A stretch of 64,000 nucleotides of DNA. It comes from Duganella sp. CF458 (GTDB lineage: Bacteria > Pseudomonadota > Gammaproteobacteria > Burkholderiales > Burkholderiaceae_D). Of the stretch, positions 37,965 through 48,929 are shown one piece after another; positions within the stretch are counted from its first letter, which is position 1, and every line of letters starts with the position of its first letter. Under the pieces are notes generated by a model, which did no database searches, had not been told where the DNA came from, and was given only the letters and a program-made list of their open reading frames with translations. The position numbers and the translations under genes are program-made. The DNA is taken from NCBI RefSeq assembly GCF_900113115.1, contig NZ_FOOF01000008.1, positions 239,293 through 303,292 of the forward strand, in the 5' to 3' direction.

Positions 37965-37986
37965 GCGGAAAACAGGCTTTTTCCGC
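37965..37986. promoter_or_regulatory. Inverted repeat between lysR and dkgB
   Basis: GCGGAAAA and TTTTCCGC form a perfect eight-base inverted repeat with a six-base spacer, 29 bases upstream of the lysR start and 50 bases upstream of dkgB. The position suits a LysR operator serving both directions. Confidence 0.4.
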
Positions 37987-38003
37987 AACAGTCGCGAGGG
38001 TAG

Positions 38004-38017
38004 AGTGTGGCCACACT
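38004..38017. promoter_or_regulatory. 14-base palindrome upstream of dkgB
   Basis: AGTGTGGCCACACT is a perfect palindrome 19 bases before the dkgB ATG, inside the likely leader or promoter. It is a second candidate regulator site in this divergent region, with no sequence in common with the first. Confidence 0.35.
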
Positions 38018-38036
38018 GATACCAAGGATCTTATAA

Positions 38037-38837
38037 ATGACCATTCCATCATTTGGCGCCGGCACCTTCCGCCTGCAAGGACAAGCCGCGTTCGACTCCG
38101 TCCGTAACGCGATCGAAGCGGGCTACCGCGCCGTCGACACCGCGCAAATCTACGATAACGAAGCCGAAGTAGGGCAGGCTGTTGCCGCATCAGGCATCGC
38201 GCGCAAGGACCTGTTCCTGACCACCAAGGTCTGGAACGACAACTTCGCCGCTGGCCGGCTGCTCGCCAGCCTGGAAGAAAGCCTGGAGAAATTAGGCACC
38301 GACTACGTCGACCTGGCCCTGATCCATTGGCCCCTGAGCAAAGTGCCGGTCGAGGAGTATATGGTGGCGCTGGCGACGGCGCGTGAGCACGGCCTGGCGC
38401 GCCAGATCGGCATCTCGAATTTCAATATCGATTACACCAGGCGCGCGATTGCAGCAGTCGGTGCAAGGCAGATCGCGACCAACCAGATCGAGTTGAGTCC
38501 CTACCTGCAGAACCGCAAGCTGGTGGATTTCCTGCAAGGGCAGGGCATTCACGTGACGTCGTACATGACGCTGGGCTACGGCAAAGTGTTGGGCGATCCG
38601 GTAATTGCAGCCATCGCCGCCCGCCATGACGCCACTGCGGCGCAGGTGACGCTGGCTTGGGCGATGCAGCTGGGATACTCGGTCATTCCTTCATCAACCA
38701 GGCGCGAAAACCTGGCCAGTAATTTGCTCGCCACCGGGCTCCAGTTGACCGCGCAGGATATGGCGGAAATCGCAGCGCTGGAGCGCAACGGCCGCATGGT
38801 GAACCCGGAAGGACTGGCCCCGGCCTGGGACCTGTAA
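38037..38837 (+). CDS. dkgB: 2,5-diketo-D-gluconate reductase B (aldo-keto reductase)
   Basis: A 266-residue aldo-keto reductase. It follows E. coli DkgB throughout ([55 protein letters not shown]). The catalytic tetrad is Asp in DTAQIYDNE, Tyr in the same motif, Lys in TTKVWN and His in LIHWPL. It reduces 2,5-diketogluconate and small aldehydes such as methylglyoxal with NADPH. Divergent from its LysR neighbour. Confidence 0.93.
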   Translation: MTIPSFGAGTFRLQGQAAFDSVRNAIEAGYRAVDTAQIYDNEAEVGQAVAASGIARKDLFLTTKVWNDNFAAGRLLASLEESLEKLGTDYVDLALIHWPLSKVPVEEYMVALATAREHGLARQIGISNFNIDYTRRAIAAVGARQIATNQIELSPYLQNRKLVDFLQGQGIHVTSYMTLGYGKVLGDPVIAAIAARHDATAAQVTLAWAMQLGYSVIPSSTRRENLASNLLATGLQLTAQDMAEIAALERNGRMVNPEGLAPAWDL

Positions 38838-38906
38838 GCCGTTTTAAGGGCAGCCTAAGCTTGACGGCCTAGCATCGCCGACGTCCGTAAAATTGAGGAG
38901 CAAGCG

Positions 38907-39215
38907 ATGCAATGTCCCGTCTGTAAGAATGTCAACCTGGTGATGAGCGAGCGCCAGGGAATCGAGATCGATTACTGCCCGAACTGCCGTGGCGTGTGGC
39001 TGGATCGGGGAGAGCTCGACAAGATCATCGAGCGCTCCCTCCCTGGTGGGGCCGTTCCCCAAGCCGTCCAACCGCAACGCGTGCCCGATCAGCGCAACCA
39101 GCAACACGATCCCCGCTACCAGCAGCATGGCGGTCACGCTCACGGCTTTGGCAGCCATCCACAGCACAAGAAGAAGAAAGAAGGCTTCCTCAGCGATCTG
39201 TTCGACTTCGACTGA
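38907..39215 (+). CDS. zf-TFIIB zinc-ribbon protein
   Basis: A 102-residue protein. The N-terminal 45 residues are a zf-TFIIB ribbon: CPVCKN, then YCPNCRGVWLDRGELDKIIE. A flexible His/Gln-rich middle and a lysine-rich end (HKKKKEGFLSDLFDFD) follow. The ATG has a GAGGAG ribosome-binding site. Such proteins are common in proteobacteria and have no established role. Confidence 0.85.
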   Translation: MQCPVCKNVNLVMSERQGIEIDYCPNCRGVWLDRGELDKIIERSLPGGAVPQAVQPQRVPDQRNQQHDPRYQQHGGHAHGFGSHPQHKKKKEGFLSDLFDFD

Positions 39216-39221
39216 GTCGTC

Positions 39222-42200
39222 TTACAAGGACTGCAGGAAGGCAAGCAGCGCCGCGCGGTCGGCCTGTGGCAAGGCGGCGAAACGCTGGCGTGAAGCATCG
39301 CCTTCGCCGCCGTGCCACATGATCGCTTCGGTCAGGTTGCGCGCGCGGCCATCGTGCAGGTAGCCAGCCTTGCCGCCATTGCCCATCACCTTGTCGGTAT
39401 AGCCGATCCCCCACAGCGGCGCGGTACGCCACATGCCGCCTTTGGCCTGGCCCTCGACGAAGTTGTCCGCCAGCCCAGGGCCCATATCGTGCAGCAGCAA
39501 GTCCGTATAGGGGCGGATCACCTGGTTGCGCAGTTCAGCCAGCAGGTGTCCAGGGCCGGTGCGCATTTCGACGGTATGGCATGCCGAGCAGCGCATCGCC
39601 TGGAACAGCCGGGAGCCGGCACTCACCTGCTGCGCATCGACGCGGTGCTCGTCCAGCGGCGCCACGCCTTTCGGGAATCCACTAGGCAGGCTGCGTTGGG
39701 CCGGCACGGCAACCAGGGCGAGATACTGCGAGATCAGTTGCAGTTCCGGCTCGCTCACCCCGCGCTGCGCGGCGGCAGATTTGCATTGGGCAGGATCACT
39801 GCCGCAGCTGCGGTTCGGGTAGACCGGCGATGTGACTGCCATATCCTGCAACAGGGCTGCCGCGGCTTGGTGGCGAAGAGTCGCTTTCGAAGCCTTCCAG
39901 CCGAAGCGGCCCAGGCGTACCGCCCCCGTTTCAGGATCGTAGACGAAATTGGCCACGCCTCTCACGCCATCCGCGTCCGGCGCACTGCGTACGCGGGCCA
40001 GGATGTCGGCCTCGGGCACTGCCTCAAGCAAGCCGGTTCCAATCATCGGCTGTGCGGCACGCAGCGAGGCGATCTCCGGCGCCGGGCCATCGTAGGCGAT
40101 GCTCGGCTTGCGGAGTTCGACGGTCGTGCCATCGGCCAGCTTGGCCGTACGCGTCTCGAAACCGGCAACACGCACACCGGTGCCCCAGTTTTGCGGGGTG
40201 CCGGTGGCCGAGACGGCATTCATCTGCACCGCGGTGCCATAGAGTGGATGCGGCATCTGCTGGCCATCGGCGCCGGTTACCGCAACGCGTACCGACATCG
40301 TGTCCAGCTTCTGGTTGACCGCGAATGGCGCCGGGCTGCGGCCATTGTTCACGTGGCAGCCGATGCATGCGGACTGGTTGAAGCGTTGGCCTTGCAAGCC
40401 TACGGCAGGCGCGTAGCGGTCGTTGCCGGCTTCATTGTGGTCGCCGGTAGTGAAATTGGTGTGGATCAGGCGCCGGCCTTCCACGAAGCGCTGCATATTC
40501 TGCATGCCCACATCGTTCTGCGGCTGCTGGAACATGAACAAGCCGTTATCCGAGTAGTTGTAGGACACCGAACCAAGGCCGCCCGACAAGGTCTCCGCCG
40601 GCAACGGCACGGAGTTCAGGCGCGGCTGCACGCCATACCACGGGCGCAGGCCAGCGCCGACCACATAAGTCCACTCGGCCGAGTAGTAGCGGATGCCGCC
40701 GTTATCGCCCTTGCCAAGCATGGACTCCGTGGTGGAGAACATGGAAGGCGACACTTCGATCACGTCGCCCACAACCAGCGGGCGCGCCGGGATGTTGGTC
40801 CCGTTCGGGAATCCGTTTGCGTCCAGCCCACTCATGCCGGGATACTGTTTGACCAGCAGGGTGCAGGCGCCATTCATACCGCCCGCTGCGGCAAGCTGGC
40901 CAGCCGCGGGGTAGGCCGAGGTCTTGCAGACCTTGATGTTGTTGTCGACCAGTTCCCCCGGTGCCATCCAGCCATAACCGGTCACACCCGGCCGATCGAT
41001 GGCGCGGAAGAAGGCGATGCCGCCAGACAGGAAATCGACCGTCGTATACTGGTTGACCACCAGCGTGGGCTTGGTCACGCCGGGAACGCGGCTGTTGTCG
41101 ACGATCTCCACGCCCCAAGTGCGGTTCTTGAAGTATTGCGGCACGAAGGTGAGGTAATTGCCCGGGCCTTTATCGACCGCTTGTCCACTTGCGGGATCAA
41201 CTGTTTCATTCGGGCCGTAGCCGACTTCATTCCAGTCCTCGCCACGCTCGCGGCCATGGCGCGCAAATCCGCGCGCACCGAAACGGGTTACGAGGGTGCC
41301 GTCGGCCAGCGTGAACTGGAGTGTTTCCAGCGGGGCAGCCGCAGCCGGTAGCGGCACGACGCTTTCGCCGGCAGCCGGGAAGCGCAGCGCCGAAGTTGCG
41401 CCAGCCTGCAAAGTATTGTCGCTGCCTGGCGACTTGAACTCGACCTCGAACAACGAGTAGCCGTACTGCGTTGCCCGCGCAATTCCCTGCATGCGGATAT
41501 ACCGGGCATTGACCCCGAGGTTGAAGAATTCCTCCGTGCCGCCTTTCCCGTTCGTCACCAGCCGCAGTTGCGACCAATTGTTGCCATCGTCCGAGACGAG
41601 CAGGGAGTATTGCTTGGCATAGGCGTTCTCCCAGGTCAGCTTCATATAGCCGACCGCGGTCCGGACACCGAAATCGAACTGGATCCACGCACCGTCCTCT
41701 TTCGCACTTGCCCAGCGCGTGTTGGCTTGGCCGTCAATGGCAGCGGAAGCGGACAGGCCAGCGTTTTCCACCGCCGACGAAGTTGCGGTAGCCGGCTTGA
41801 CTACAACACCCGGTGTTGCGGGATCGCCAGGCTGCGGATCCGGTTGCGGCGTGGGAGTAGGGGTAGGGGAGGCCGGCGTGCCGGAGAACGCCTGGATCTC
41901 AAAGATTGAATAGCCGTAGTTCGAGGACCGCTTGATGCCCTTCATGCGCAAGTAGCGTCCCTGGCCCGCGAGTCCGGACCAATCTTCTGTACCGCCCTGG
42001 CTGTTCGCGACGGACTTGATGGTGGTCCACGTGGCGTTGTCCTCCGATACCTGCAGCAGGTATTCGGTGGCATGGGCATTCTCCCAGTGGATCTTGACCC
42101 GGTTGACGGCAACAGATTTGCCGAAATCAAGCGTCAGGTACTGGTCGTCGGTAAAGCCGCTGCTCCAGCGCGTGCCATCGTTATGGTCGATGGCGGCCGC

Positions 42201-42401
42201 AGCCGACAGGTCGCCGCGCTCGAATGCCGAGGCGCTTGCGGCCACCGGAGTCAACGCAGTTTCCGTTGCCTGCGCCGTGCTTCCCGCCTTGAGCACGGTT
42301 CCTTGTCCGCTGCTGTCGCTTCCGTTACCGCCGCCGCATGCTGTCAGCAGCCCCGCCAGGGCGAGGGGCAAGCCGTGGGTAATTCTATGCCTGGTCACCA
42401 T
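39222..42401 (-). CDS. Di-heme oxidoreductase lipoprotein with two discoidin domains
   Basis: A 1059-residue protein. The signal peptide ends in a lipobox (LAGLLTAC). Two F5/8-type C (discoidin-like) domains follow at about 40-175 and 195-330, separated by a Thr/Pro linker; they share WENAHATEYLLQVS- and YGYS.FE-type motifs. The rest is a di-heme oxidoreductase (DHOR, thiol oxidoreductase/peroxidase-like): CxxCH haem sites CIGCH near 679 and CSACH near 938, with MRTGPG. It is probably anchored in the outer membrane, binding a glycan. Substrate unknown. Confidence 0.85.
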   Translation of the reverse strand: MVTRHRITHGLPLALAGLLTACGGGNGSDSSGQGTVLKAGSTAQATETALTPVAASASAFERGDLSAAAAIDHNDGTRWSSGFTDDQYLTLDFGKSVAVNRVKIHWENAHATEYLLQVSEDNATWTTIKSVANSQGGTEDWSGLAGQGRYLRMKGIKRSSNYGYSIFEIQAFSGTPASPTPTPTPQPDPQPGDPATPGVVVKPATATSSAVENAGLSASAAIDGQANTRWASAKEDGAWIQFDFGVRTAVGYMKLTWENAYAKQYSLLVSDDGNNWSQLRLVTNGKGGTEEFFNLGVNARYIRMQGIARATQYGYSLFEVEFKSPGSDNTLQAGATSALRFPAAGESVVPLPAAAAPLETLQFTLADGTLVTRFGARGFARHGRERGEDWNEVGYGPNETVDPASGQAVDKGPGNYLTFVPQYFKNRTWGVEIVDNSRVPGVTKPTLVVNQYTTVDFLSGGIAFFRAIDRPGVTGYGWMAPGELVDNNIKVCKTSAYPAAGQLAAAGGMNGACTLLVKQYPGMSGLDANGFPNGTNIPARPLVVGDVIEVSPSMFSTTESMLGKGDNGGIRYYSAEWTYVVGAGLRPWYGVQPRLNSVPLPAETLSGGLGSVSYNYSDNGLFMFQQPQNDVGMQNMQRFVEGRRLIHTNFTTGDHNEAGNDRYAPAVGLQGQRFNQSACIGCHVNNGRSPAPFAVNQKLDTMSVRVAVTGADGQQMPHPLYGTAVQMNAVSATGTPQNWGTGVRVAGFETRTAKLADGTTVELRKPSIAYDGPAPEIASLRAAQPMIGTGLLEAVPEADILARVRSAPDADGVRGVANFVYDPETGAVRLGRFGWKASKATLRHQAAAALLQDMAVTSPVYPNRSCGSDPAQCKSAAAQRGVSEPELQLISQYLALVAVPAQRSLPSGFPKGVAPLDEHRVDAQQVSAGSRLFQAMRCSACHTVEMRTGPGHLLAELRNQVIRPYTDLLLHDMGPGLADNFVEGQAKGGMWRTAPLWGIGYTDKVMGNGGKAGYLHDGRARNLTEAIMWHGGEGDASRQRFAALPQADRAALLAFLQSL

Positions 42402-42491
42402 GAAATCTCCTTGAGTGGAATGCTTTCCAATTGCTGATAGGCAATATTGTCCATTTGAATATCGAAGTCAAGCGTGCGCTGTAACTTCTGC

Positions 42492-42505
42492 TAAACAAGT
42501 GTTTA
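42492..42505. promoter_or_regulatory. Likely TetR operator overlapping the -35 box
   Basis: TAAACA-AG-TGTTTA is a perfect inverted repeat (six-base arms, two-base centre). Its right arm overlaps the -35 hexamer of the promoter in front of the TetR gene. This geometry is typical for autorepression by a TetR-family repressor. Confidence 0.6.
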
Positions 42506-42531
42506 CATTCGACAAAAGGCATGGTTATAAT
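42502..42531 (+). promoter_or_regulatory. Strong sigma70 promoter of the tetR-RND operon
   Basis: TTTACA and a perfect TATAAT with 18 bases between. Transcription would begin near 42538, which excludes upstream in-frame start codons for the TetR gene and supports the ATG at 42563. Confidence 0.7.
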
Positions 42532-42562
42532 GAGTGAGTACTCCGTTATTATTGAGGCGCAG

Positions 42563-43129
42563 ATGGCACGACCGAAGAGCGAAGAGAAGAAGTTGCACCT
42601 GCTGGAAGCTGCCGCCCAGGCCGTAGCCGAGCGGGGTGTTGGCGCGCCTACGGCGCTGGTCGCCAAACTGGCCGGGGTCGCGGAAGGGACCTTGTTCCGC
42701 TATTTCGCCACCAAAGAAGTGCTCTTGAACGAGATGTACCTGTATATCTGCGAACAAAGCTGGGGGGCGACGCGCCATACCTTCAATCCGTCTTTGCCAC
42801 TGGTCCAGCGAGCCAAGGCCATGTGGGATGCCCATATCGATTGGGCACTGGCGCACCCGGTATGGAACAGGGCTGCAACCCAACTGGCCGTGACCGAAAT
42901 CCTCACCGATGCAACGCGCGCGGCGGAGATGGAGCTGTTTCCTGACGTTGGCATGATGGAGCTGGTGCATTCCAGCGAAGTGATGGCCGGACATTCCCCG
43001 CAATATGCGGACGCGCTATTTATTTCGATTGCCAATACGACGATCGATTTTGCGTTGCGTGAACCCGGGCGGGTCGAAGCCTTTAAAGCCAGCGGCTTCA
43101 AGGCCATCCGCCGCATGTTCTTCGATTGA
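42563..43129 (+). CDS. TetR family repressor of the efflux operon
   Basis: A 188-residue TetR regulator starting MARPKSEEKK. The helix-turn-helix is in TALVAKLAGVAEGTLFRYFATKEVLLNEM (residues about 30-58), and the C-terminal helices form the ligand pocket. The start is the first ATG downstream of the promoter, with GAGG ten bases upstream. It lies 22 bases before the RND adaptor gene on the same strand, the standard arrangement for a local drug-responsive repressor. Confidence 0.9.
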   Translation: MARPKSEEKKLHLLEAAAQAVAERGVGAPTALVAKLAGVAEGTLFRYFATKEVLLNEMYLYICEQSWGATRHTFNPSLPLVQRAKAMWDAHIDWALAHPVWNRAATQLAVTEILTDATRAAEMELFPDVGMMELVHSSEVMAGHSPQYADALFISIANTTIDFALREPGRVEAFKASGFKAIRRMFFD

Positions 43130-43151
43130 AGAATTTTTAACCATTAAATGA

Positions 43152-44318
43152 GTGATTACTCGCGTGAATAAAAGATTCGTTTTCCTCGCATGCGCGGCGG
43201 CTCTGATCGCCGGATGCGAGTCCCAACCAGCGGCGCAGGGTGAGGCGGGGCCACCGCAAGTCGGCGTGCACACGGTGCAGGCGCGCCAGCTGCCGGTCAA
43301 TATCGAATTGCCGGGGCGGACGGCAGCCTTCATGGTGGCTGAAGTGCGCCCGCAGGTCGGTGGCCTGGTGCAGAAGCGCCTGTTTCTGGAGGGCGCAGAC
43401 GTCAATGCCGGCACCCAGTTGTACCAGATCGATTCGGCCATCTACCAGGCAAACTACAACTCGGCGAAAGCCACATTGAAACGTGCAGAGGCAAATCTCC
43501 TGGCCGCCGCGCCGAAAGCGCAGCGCTACAAGGACCTGCTGGAGATGGAAGGCGTGAGCCGCCAGGAGTACGACGATGCCGTGGCCGGCGAAGCCCAGGC
43601 GCGCGCGGAACGGGAGTCCGCCAAAGCGGCGTTGGATGCCGCGCGCATCAATCTGGACTTCACCAAGGTTCAAGCGCCGATCTCGGGTCGCATCAGCCGC
43701 TCCAGCGTTACGCCCGGTGCGTTGGTCACGGCAGGGCAGGAGGCCGCGCTGGCCACAGTGCAGCAGCTGGACCCGATTTATGTCGATGTCACCCAGTCCG
43801 GTGAGGAGATGCGGCGTTTGAAGAAGCTGGCCGAATCCGGGGCCTTGAAGCAGGCCGGCGGCCAAGCGCGCGTGATGCTGAAACTCTCCGATGGTACGAC
43901 TTATGCGCATGAAGGCAAGCTGCAGTTCGCCGGTTCGAGTGTCGATCCGGGCACCGGCAATGTCATCCTGCGCGCTATCGTACCGAATCCAAAGCATGAG
44001 CTGATGCCTGGCATGTTCGTACGCGCGGCCATTGAAAGCGGCATAGACGAACATGCGATCGCCGTGCCGCAGCAGGGCGTGACGCGCAACCCCAAGGGCG
44101 AAGCGACAGCCCTGGTGTTGAACGACAAAGGGATCGTCGAACAGCGGGTATTGCAGACTTCCGGCACCCTGGGCGATCTGTGGCTGGTGAAATCCGGCCT
44201 GAAGGTGGGCGACCGCGTGATCGTGGAAGGGCACCAGAAGGTACAGCCAGGGGCGCCGGCGGTATTCGCGCAGCCCAAGCCGGCAGTCGCCCTGACGCCT
44301 TCGACTGCGCCGCAGTAA
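43152..44318 (+). CDS. RND efflux periplasmic adaptor lipoprotein
   Basis: About 385-388 residues, AcrA/MexA type. The start is a GTG, at 43152 or, more lipoprotein-like, at 43164 ([18 protein letters not shown]). The cysteine after LIAG is the lipidation site. Then come the lipoyl/barrel-sandwich region ([17 protein letters not shown]), the alpha-helical hairpin (about 95-165), and the beta-barrel and membrane-proximal parts ([17 protein letters not shown]). It joins the inner-membrane pump to the outer-membrane channel. Ten bases separate it from the pump gene. Confidence 0.93.
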   Translation: MITRVNKRFVFLACAAALIAGCESQPAAQGEAGPPQVGVHTVQARQLPVNIELPGRTAAFMVAEVRPQVGGLVQKRLFLEGADVNAGTQLYQIDSAIYQANYNSAKATLKRAEANLLAAAPKAQRYKDLLEMEGVSRQEYDDAVAGEAQARAERESAKAALDAARINLDFTKVQAPISGRISRSSVTPGALVTAGQEAALATVQQLDPIYVDVTQSGEEMRRLKKLAESGALKQAGGQARVMLKLSDGTTYAHEGKLQFAGSSVDPGTGNVILRAIVPNPKHELMPGMFVRAAIESGIDEHAIAVPQQGVTRNPKGEATALVLNDKGIVEQRVLQTSGTLGDLWLVKSGLKVGDRVIVEGHQKVQPGAPAVFAQPKPAVALTPSTAPQ

Positions 44319-44328
44319 GGAGCGAAAC

Positions 44329-47300
44329 ATGGCAAGATTCTTTATCCAACGCCCCATTTTTTCTTGGGTGCTAGCGATCGTCGTCATGCTCGCGGGCGTG
44401 CTGGCGATTCAAACGTTGCCGATCTCCCAGTATCCGGATATCGCGCCGCCAACCATCCAGATCAGCGGGTCCTATCCGGGCGCCTCAGCCAAAACGGTGG
44501 AAGATTCCGTCACCCAGGTCATCGAACAGAAGATGAAGGGGATCGATGGCTTGCGCAATATGACGTCAAACTCCGATGCAACTGGCGGCATCAGCATTGC
44601 CTTGAATTTCAAGAGCGGCACCGATCCGGATATCGCGCAGGTCCAGGTGCAGAACAAGCTTGCGCTGGCAACACCGTTGCTGCCAACGGAAGTTACGCAA
44701 CAAGGGCTGGTGGTCTCCAAGGCGACCAATAGTTTCCTGCTGGTGCTTGGCTTCGTGTCCGAAGACGGCAGCTTGAACAACGCCGACCTGGACGACTACA
44801 TTGCTTCGAACGTGATTGAATCGCTGTCGCGCATCGAGGGCGTGGGCGAGGCACAGCACTTCGGAACGCAGTACGCGATGCGCATCTGGCTCGATCCAGC
44901 GAAACTGGAGGGTTACCGTCTTACGCCCGCCGACGTGATCGCATCCGTCAAGAGCCAGAATACCGAAGTGTCGGCTGGTGAGCTGGGCGGTGCGCCGGCA
45001 GTGCGCGGCCAGCAACTGAATGCTGCCGTGACGGCGCAAAGCCGCCTTCAGACGCCCGAGCAGTTCGGGAGCATCCTGCTCAAGACCCAGGCGAATGGCG
45101 CAACCGTCTACCTGCGCGACGTCGCCGCGATTGAACTGGGCGGCGAGAACTATATGAGTGCCGTGCGCTACAACGGCAAGCCTGCGGCAGGACTGGCAAT
45201 CAAGCTGGCCACGGGCGCCAATGCCCTTGCCACTGCCGATGCGGTCAAGGCCAAGCTGGCGGAGATGGAACCGTTCTTCCCAAAAAGCGTCAAGTCGCAG
45301 GTCGCTTTTGACACCACACCATTCGTCAAGATTTCGATCCATGAAGTGGTGAAAACCCTGATCGAAGCGATCGTCCTGGTGTTCCTGGTGATGTATTTGT
45401 TCCTGCAGAACCTGCGTGCCACCCTGATTCCAACCATGGCGGTCCCGGTCGTCCTGTTGGGCACGTTCGGCGTACTGGCGATGATGGGCTATTCGATCAA
45501 CACCTTGACCATGTTTGCACTGGTGCTGGCGATCGGCCTGCTGGTGGACGATGCGATCGTGGTAGTGGAAAACGTTGAGCGTGTCATGACCGAAGAAGGT
45601 CTTTCGCCGAAAGAGGCAACCCTGAAGTCGATGGGCCAGATTTCGGGAGCGCTGGTCGGGATCGGGATGGTGATCTCCGCCGTGTTTGTGCCGATGGCCT
45701 TCATGAGCGGGTCCACCGGCGTGATCTACCGCCAGTTTTCGGTGACGATCGTCTCGGCAATGGTGCTGTCGGTGCTGGTCGCGATGGTATTCACTCCGGC
45801 ACTGTGCGCAACCATCCTGAAGCCAGGCTCGCATGTGTCGAACAAAGGCTTCTTTGGCTGGTTCAATCGCAAGTTTGATCGCAGCAATGAGAGATACCAG
45901 GGCATTGTCGGCAAACTGATTCACCGCACCGGTAAGACCATGGTGGTCTACGCCGCACTCCTAGGCGTCCTTGGCTTCGCGTTTGCGCGCGTCCCCACTG
46001 CCTTCCTGCCGGAAGAGGACCAAGGCATTCTGTTCACCGCAATCCAGCTGCCATCCGGCGCCACGCAGGAACGCACGGTAAAGACCATTGAAGAAGTCGA
46101 GAACTACTTCTTCACGAAAGAGAAGAACAATGTGGAATCCGTTCTTTCGGTTGCGGGCTTCTCCTTTGCCGGCAATGGACAGAATAACGGCATGGCCTTC
46201 GTCAAGCTGAAGGACTGGAAGGAACGCCCGGGCCTGGAAAACCACTCGGGCTATATCGGTTACCGCGCATTGGAAGCGATGATGAATTCACGCGATGCGA
46301 TGGTGTACACCTTCTCGCCGCCGGCAGTAATGGAGCTCGGAAACGCCGGCGGCTTTGACCTGCAGCTGACCGACCGCGCCAACTTGGGCCACAAGGCGAT
46401 GATGGAAGCTCGAGACCAGTTGTTGGCGATGGCAGCCAAGAATCCCAAGCTGGTTGGCGTACGTCCGAATGGCCAGGAAGACACGCCGCAGTACAAGATA
46501 ACAGTCGACCACCAGAAGGCCGCTGCCCTCGGCCTCGATGTTTCGGAGATCAACCAGGTGCTGTCGGTCGGTTGGGGTTCCGCCTATGTCAACGACTTCA
46601 TGGATCGCGGCCGGGTGAAGAAGGTGTTCATGCAGGGCAGGGCCGAATCGCGCATGCTGCCGGAGGATATGCAGAAATGGTCTGTGCGCAACCGCAATGG
46701 CGAGATGGTGCCGTTTTCCGCCTTCGCCGTTGGCGAGTGGGAAACCGCTTCGCCGCGCCTGGAGCGTTTCAATGGCAGTTCGTCGCTGAATATCCAGGGC
46801 ATGGCGGCGGTGGGCGTCAGCTCGGGCGATGCCATGGTCGAAATGGAACAGATGATCGCCAAGCTGCCGAAAGGCATTGGCTACGAATGGGCCGGCATGT
46901 CGCTGGAGGAACGCGAAGCCGGTTCGCAGACCACCTTGCTGTACACCCTGTCGTTCCTGATCGTGTTCCTGTGCCTGGCCGCGCTTTATGAGAGCTGGTC
47001 GGTGCCGTTCTCCGTCATGCTGGTGATCCCGCTGGGCATCATCGGCGCGGTATTGGCGACGTGGGGCGTGGGCCTGGCCAACGACGTGTACTTCAAGGTT
47101 GGCTTGCTGACCGTGGTCGGCTTGTCGGCGAAGAACGCGATCCTGATCGTCGAATTTGCCAAGGAACTGCAGGAGTCGGGTAAAGAGCTGCGGGAGGCAA
47201 CCCTGGTCGCCGTGAAGATGCGTTTGCGGCCGATCCTGATGACGTCGATCGCCTTCGGCCTTGGCGTGCTGCCCCTGGCGATGGCCAGCGGCGCCGGCTC

Positions 47301-47475
47301 CGGCGCGCAGCTTGCCATCGGCTTTGGCGTCCTGGGCGGCATGCTGACCGCGACCTTCCTCGGGATCTTCTTCGTGCCGGTGTTCTTTGTGTTGGTGCGC
47401 GGCTGGTTTGCGAAGAAGCCACAAGTGGAAGAGGGCGCCAAACAGGCCGCCATGATTGAGGAAATAGCGAAATGA
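44329..47475 (+). CDS. RND multidrug efflux pump, HAE1 family
   Basis: A 1048-residue AcrB/MexB-type proton-drug antiporter. [15 protein letters not shown] is the usual N-terminal helix. Twelve membrane helices and two large periplasmic loops are seen. The proton-relay aspartates are in [18 protein letters not shown], and [16 protein letters not shown] is the family C-terminal motif. Substrate range cannot be read off the sequence. Its stop overlaps the start of the outer-membrane factor (ATGA). Confidence 0.95.
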   Translation: MARFFIQRPIFSWVLAIVVMLAGVLAIQTLPISQYPDIAPPTIQISGSYPGASAKTVEDSVTQVIEQKMKGIDGLRNMTSNSDATGGISIALNFKSGTDPDIAQVQVQNKLALATPLLPTEVTQQGLVVSKATNSFLLVLGFVSEDGSLNNADLDDYIASNVIESLSRIEGVGEAQHFGTQYAMRIWLDPAKLEGYRLTPADVIASVKSQNTEVSAGELGGAPAVRGQQLNAAVTAQSRLQTPEQFGSILLKTQANGATVYLRDVAAIELGGENYMSAVRYNGKPAAGLAIKLATGANALATADAVKAKLAEMEPFFPKSVKSQVAFDTTPFVKISIHEVVKTLIEAIVLVFLVMYLFLQNLRATLIPTMAVPVVLLGTFGVLAMMGYSINTLTMFALVLAIGLLVDDAIVVVENVERVMTEEGLSPKEATLKSMGQISGALVGIGMVISAVFVPMAFMSGSTGVIYRQFSVTIVSAMVLSVLVAMVFTPALCATILKPGSHVSNKGFFGWFNRKFDRSNERYQGIVGKLIHRTGKTMVVYAALLGVLGFAFARVPTAFLPEEDQGILFTAIQLPSGATQERTVKTIEEVENYFFTKEKNNVESVLSVAGFSFAGNGQNNGMAFVKLKDWKERPGLENHSGYIGYRALEAMMNSRDAMVYTFSPPAVMELGNAGGFDLQLTDRANLGHKAMMEARDQLLAMAAKNPKLVGVRPNGQEDTPQYKITVDHQKAAALGLDVSEINQVLSVGWGSAYVNDFMDRGRVKKVFMQGRAESRMLPEDMQKWSVRNRNGEMVPFSAFAVGEWETASPRLERFNGSSSLNIQGMAAVGVSSGDAMVEMEQMIAKLPKGIGYEWAGMSLEEREAGSQTTLLYTLSFLIVFLCLAALYESWSVPFSVMLVIPLGIIGAVLATWGVGLANDVYFKVGLLTVVGLSAKNAILIVEFAKELQESGKELREATLVAVKMRLRPILMTSIAFGLGVLPLAMASGAGSGAQLAIGFGVLGGMLTATFLGIFFVPVFFVLVRGWFAKKPQVEEGAKQAAMIEEIAK

Positions 47476-48881
47476 ACAAGTCCCTGTTTGCACTGGCCGT
47501 CGCGGCCGTGCTTTCCGGCTGCAGCCTGGCGCCGGTCCACCAACGTCCCGCAGCGCCGGTGGCGCAACAATGGCCTTCCGGCGAGGCGTACAAACCTGCC
47601 GGCCGTGATGCGGAAGTGCGCGCTGCCGCCGACATCGGATGGCGGGAGTTCATCTCCGACGAGAGCCTTGCGCAGGTGGTGCAACTGGCACTGGATCACA
47701 ACCGCGACCTGCGCGTGTCGGTCCTGAACATCGACAAAGCGCGCGAGCAGCATGGCGTGGCAAGCGCCGAGCGCCTGCCGCATGTGAATGCAAGTGTTGG
47801 CCAGACGGCCCAAAGGGTGTCCGGCAAGCAGTCGCCGGCCGGATCGGCCACCGTCACGCGGCAGTACAGCGGGGGCCTTGGGATTCCAGCCTTCGAACTG
47901 GACTTCTTCGGCCGCGTGAAGAACATGTCCGAGTCCGCACTTCAACAATATCTGGCGACCGAAGAAGCGCGCCGTGCCCAGCATATCAGCCTGGTTGCGG
48001 AAGTGGCCAGCGCCTGGCTGACGCTCGCCGCGGACCAGGAGCACCTGCGGCTGGCCGAAGATACGCTGAAGAATCAGCAGATCACGTTCGAAATCGCCAA
48101 GCACCGCTTTGAATCGGGAGCAACGTCCGGCCTCGATATGTATGAGGCGCAGACCAGCGCGGAAGCCGCCCGCAACGACGCTGCGATCTATCGAGCGCAA
48201 GTGGCTGCCGGCGTCAACGCACTCGACCTCCTTGCGGGGACCAGGGTGCCGGCCACCTTGCTGCCGCAAGGTTCGCTGCAGCAGGTGACGAAGTTGGCCG
48301 ATCTGCAGGCAGGTGTCCCGTCGACAGTACTGCAGCAGCGCCCGGATGTGTTGGAAGCGGAGCGGTCACTGAAAGCTGCCAATGCGGATATCGGTGTGGC
48401 CCGCGCGGCTTTCTTCCCGAGCATTTCGTTGACGGCGTTCGCAGGGAGCGCCAGCACCGAACTGTCGGGGCTTTTCAAGGCAGGCACCGGAACATGGAGC
48501 TTCTCGCCACAAGTGAACCTGCCGGTGTTCGCTGGCGGTGCAAACAAGGCCAACCTTGAAGTTGCGCGCAGCAACCATGCCATCGCGCTGGCTCAGTACG
48601 AGAAGGCGATCCAGTCCGCTTTCCGCGAGGTGGCCGATGCACTGGCTCAGCGAGGGACGCTCGACGAACGCGTGGAATCGCAGGCCTTGCTTGCGGACGC
48701 TGCGGAAAGGAGCCACCGCATTCACGAAGCGCGCTACCAGAAAGGTGTCGAATCCTACCTGAATGCGCTGGTGTCGCAGCGTGTCTTGTATAGCGCACGG
48801 CACGGGCTGATCAACGCGCGGTTGGCCAAGGTGAGCAACCAGGTGACCCTGTACAAGGTGCTTGGCGGTGGCTGGAAATAG
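47472..48881 (+). CDS. Outer-membrane efflux lipoprotein, NodT/OprM family
   Basis: A 469-residue TolC-like channel protein completing the tripartite pump. The lipobox is VLSGCSL near residue 15-20. The two internal structural repeats of the family are visible: the first with [15 protein letters not shown] and the second with [42 protein letters not shown] sequence. It is translationally coupled to the pump. Confidence 0.94.
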   Translation: MNKSLFALAVAAVLSGCSLAPVHQRPAAPVAQQWPSGEAYKPAGRDAEVRAAADIGWREFISDESLAQVVQLALDHNRDLRVSVLNIDKAREQHGVASAERLPHVNASVGQTAQRVSGKQSPAGSATVTRQYSGGLGIPAFELDFFGRVKNMSESALQQYLATEEARRAQHISLVAEVASAWLTLAADQEHLRLAEDTLKNQQITFEIAKHRFESGATSGLDMYEAQTSAEAARNDAAIYRAQVAAGVNALDLLAGTRVPATLLPQGSLQQVTKLADLQAGVPSTVLQQRPDVLEAERSLKAANADIGVARAAFFPSISLTAFAGSASTELSGLFKAGTGTWSFSPQVNLPVFAGGANKANLEVARSNHAIALAQYEKAIQSAFREVADALAQRGTLDERVESQALLADAAERSHRIHEARYQKGVESYLNALVSQRVLYSARHGLINARLAKVSNQVTLYKVLGGGWK

Positions 48882-48929
48882 GCGAAGATCAAGTATGATG
48901 GCGACCTGTGTGCCTGAAGCGGAACCCGT

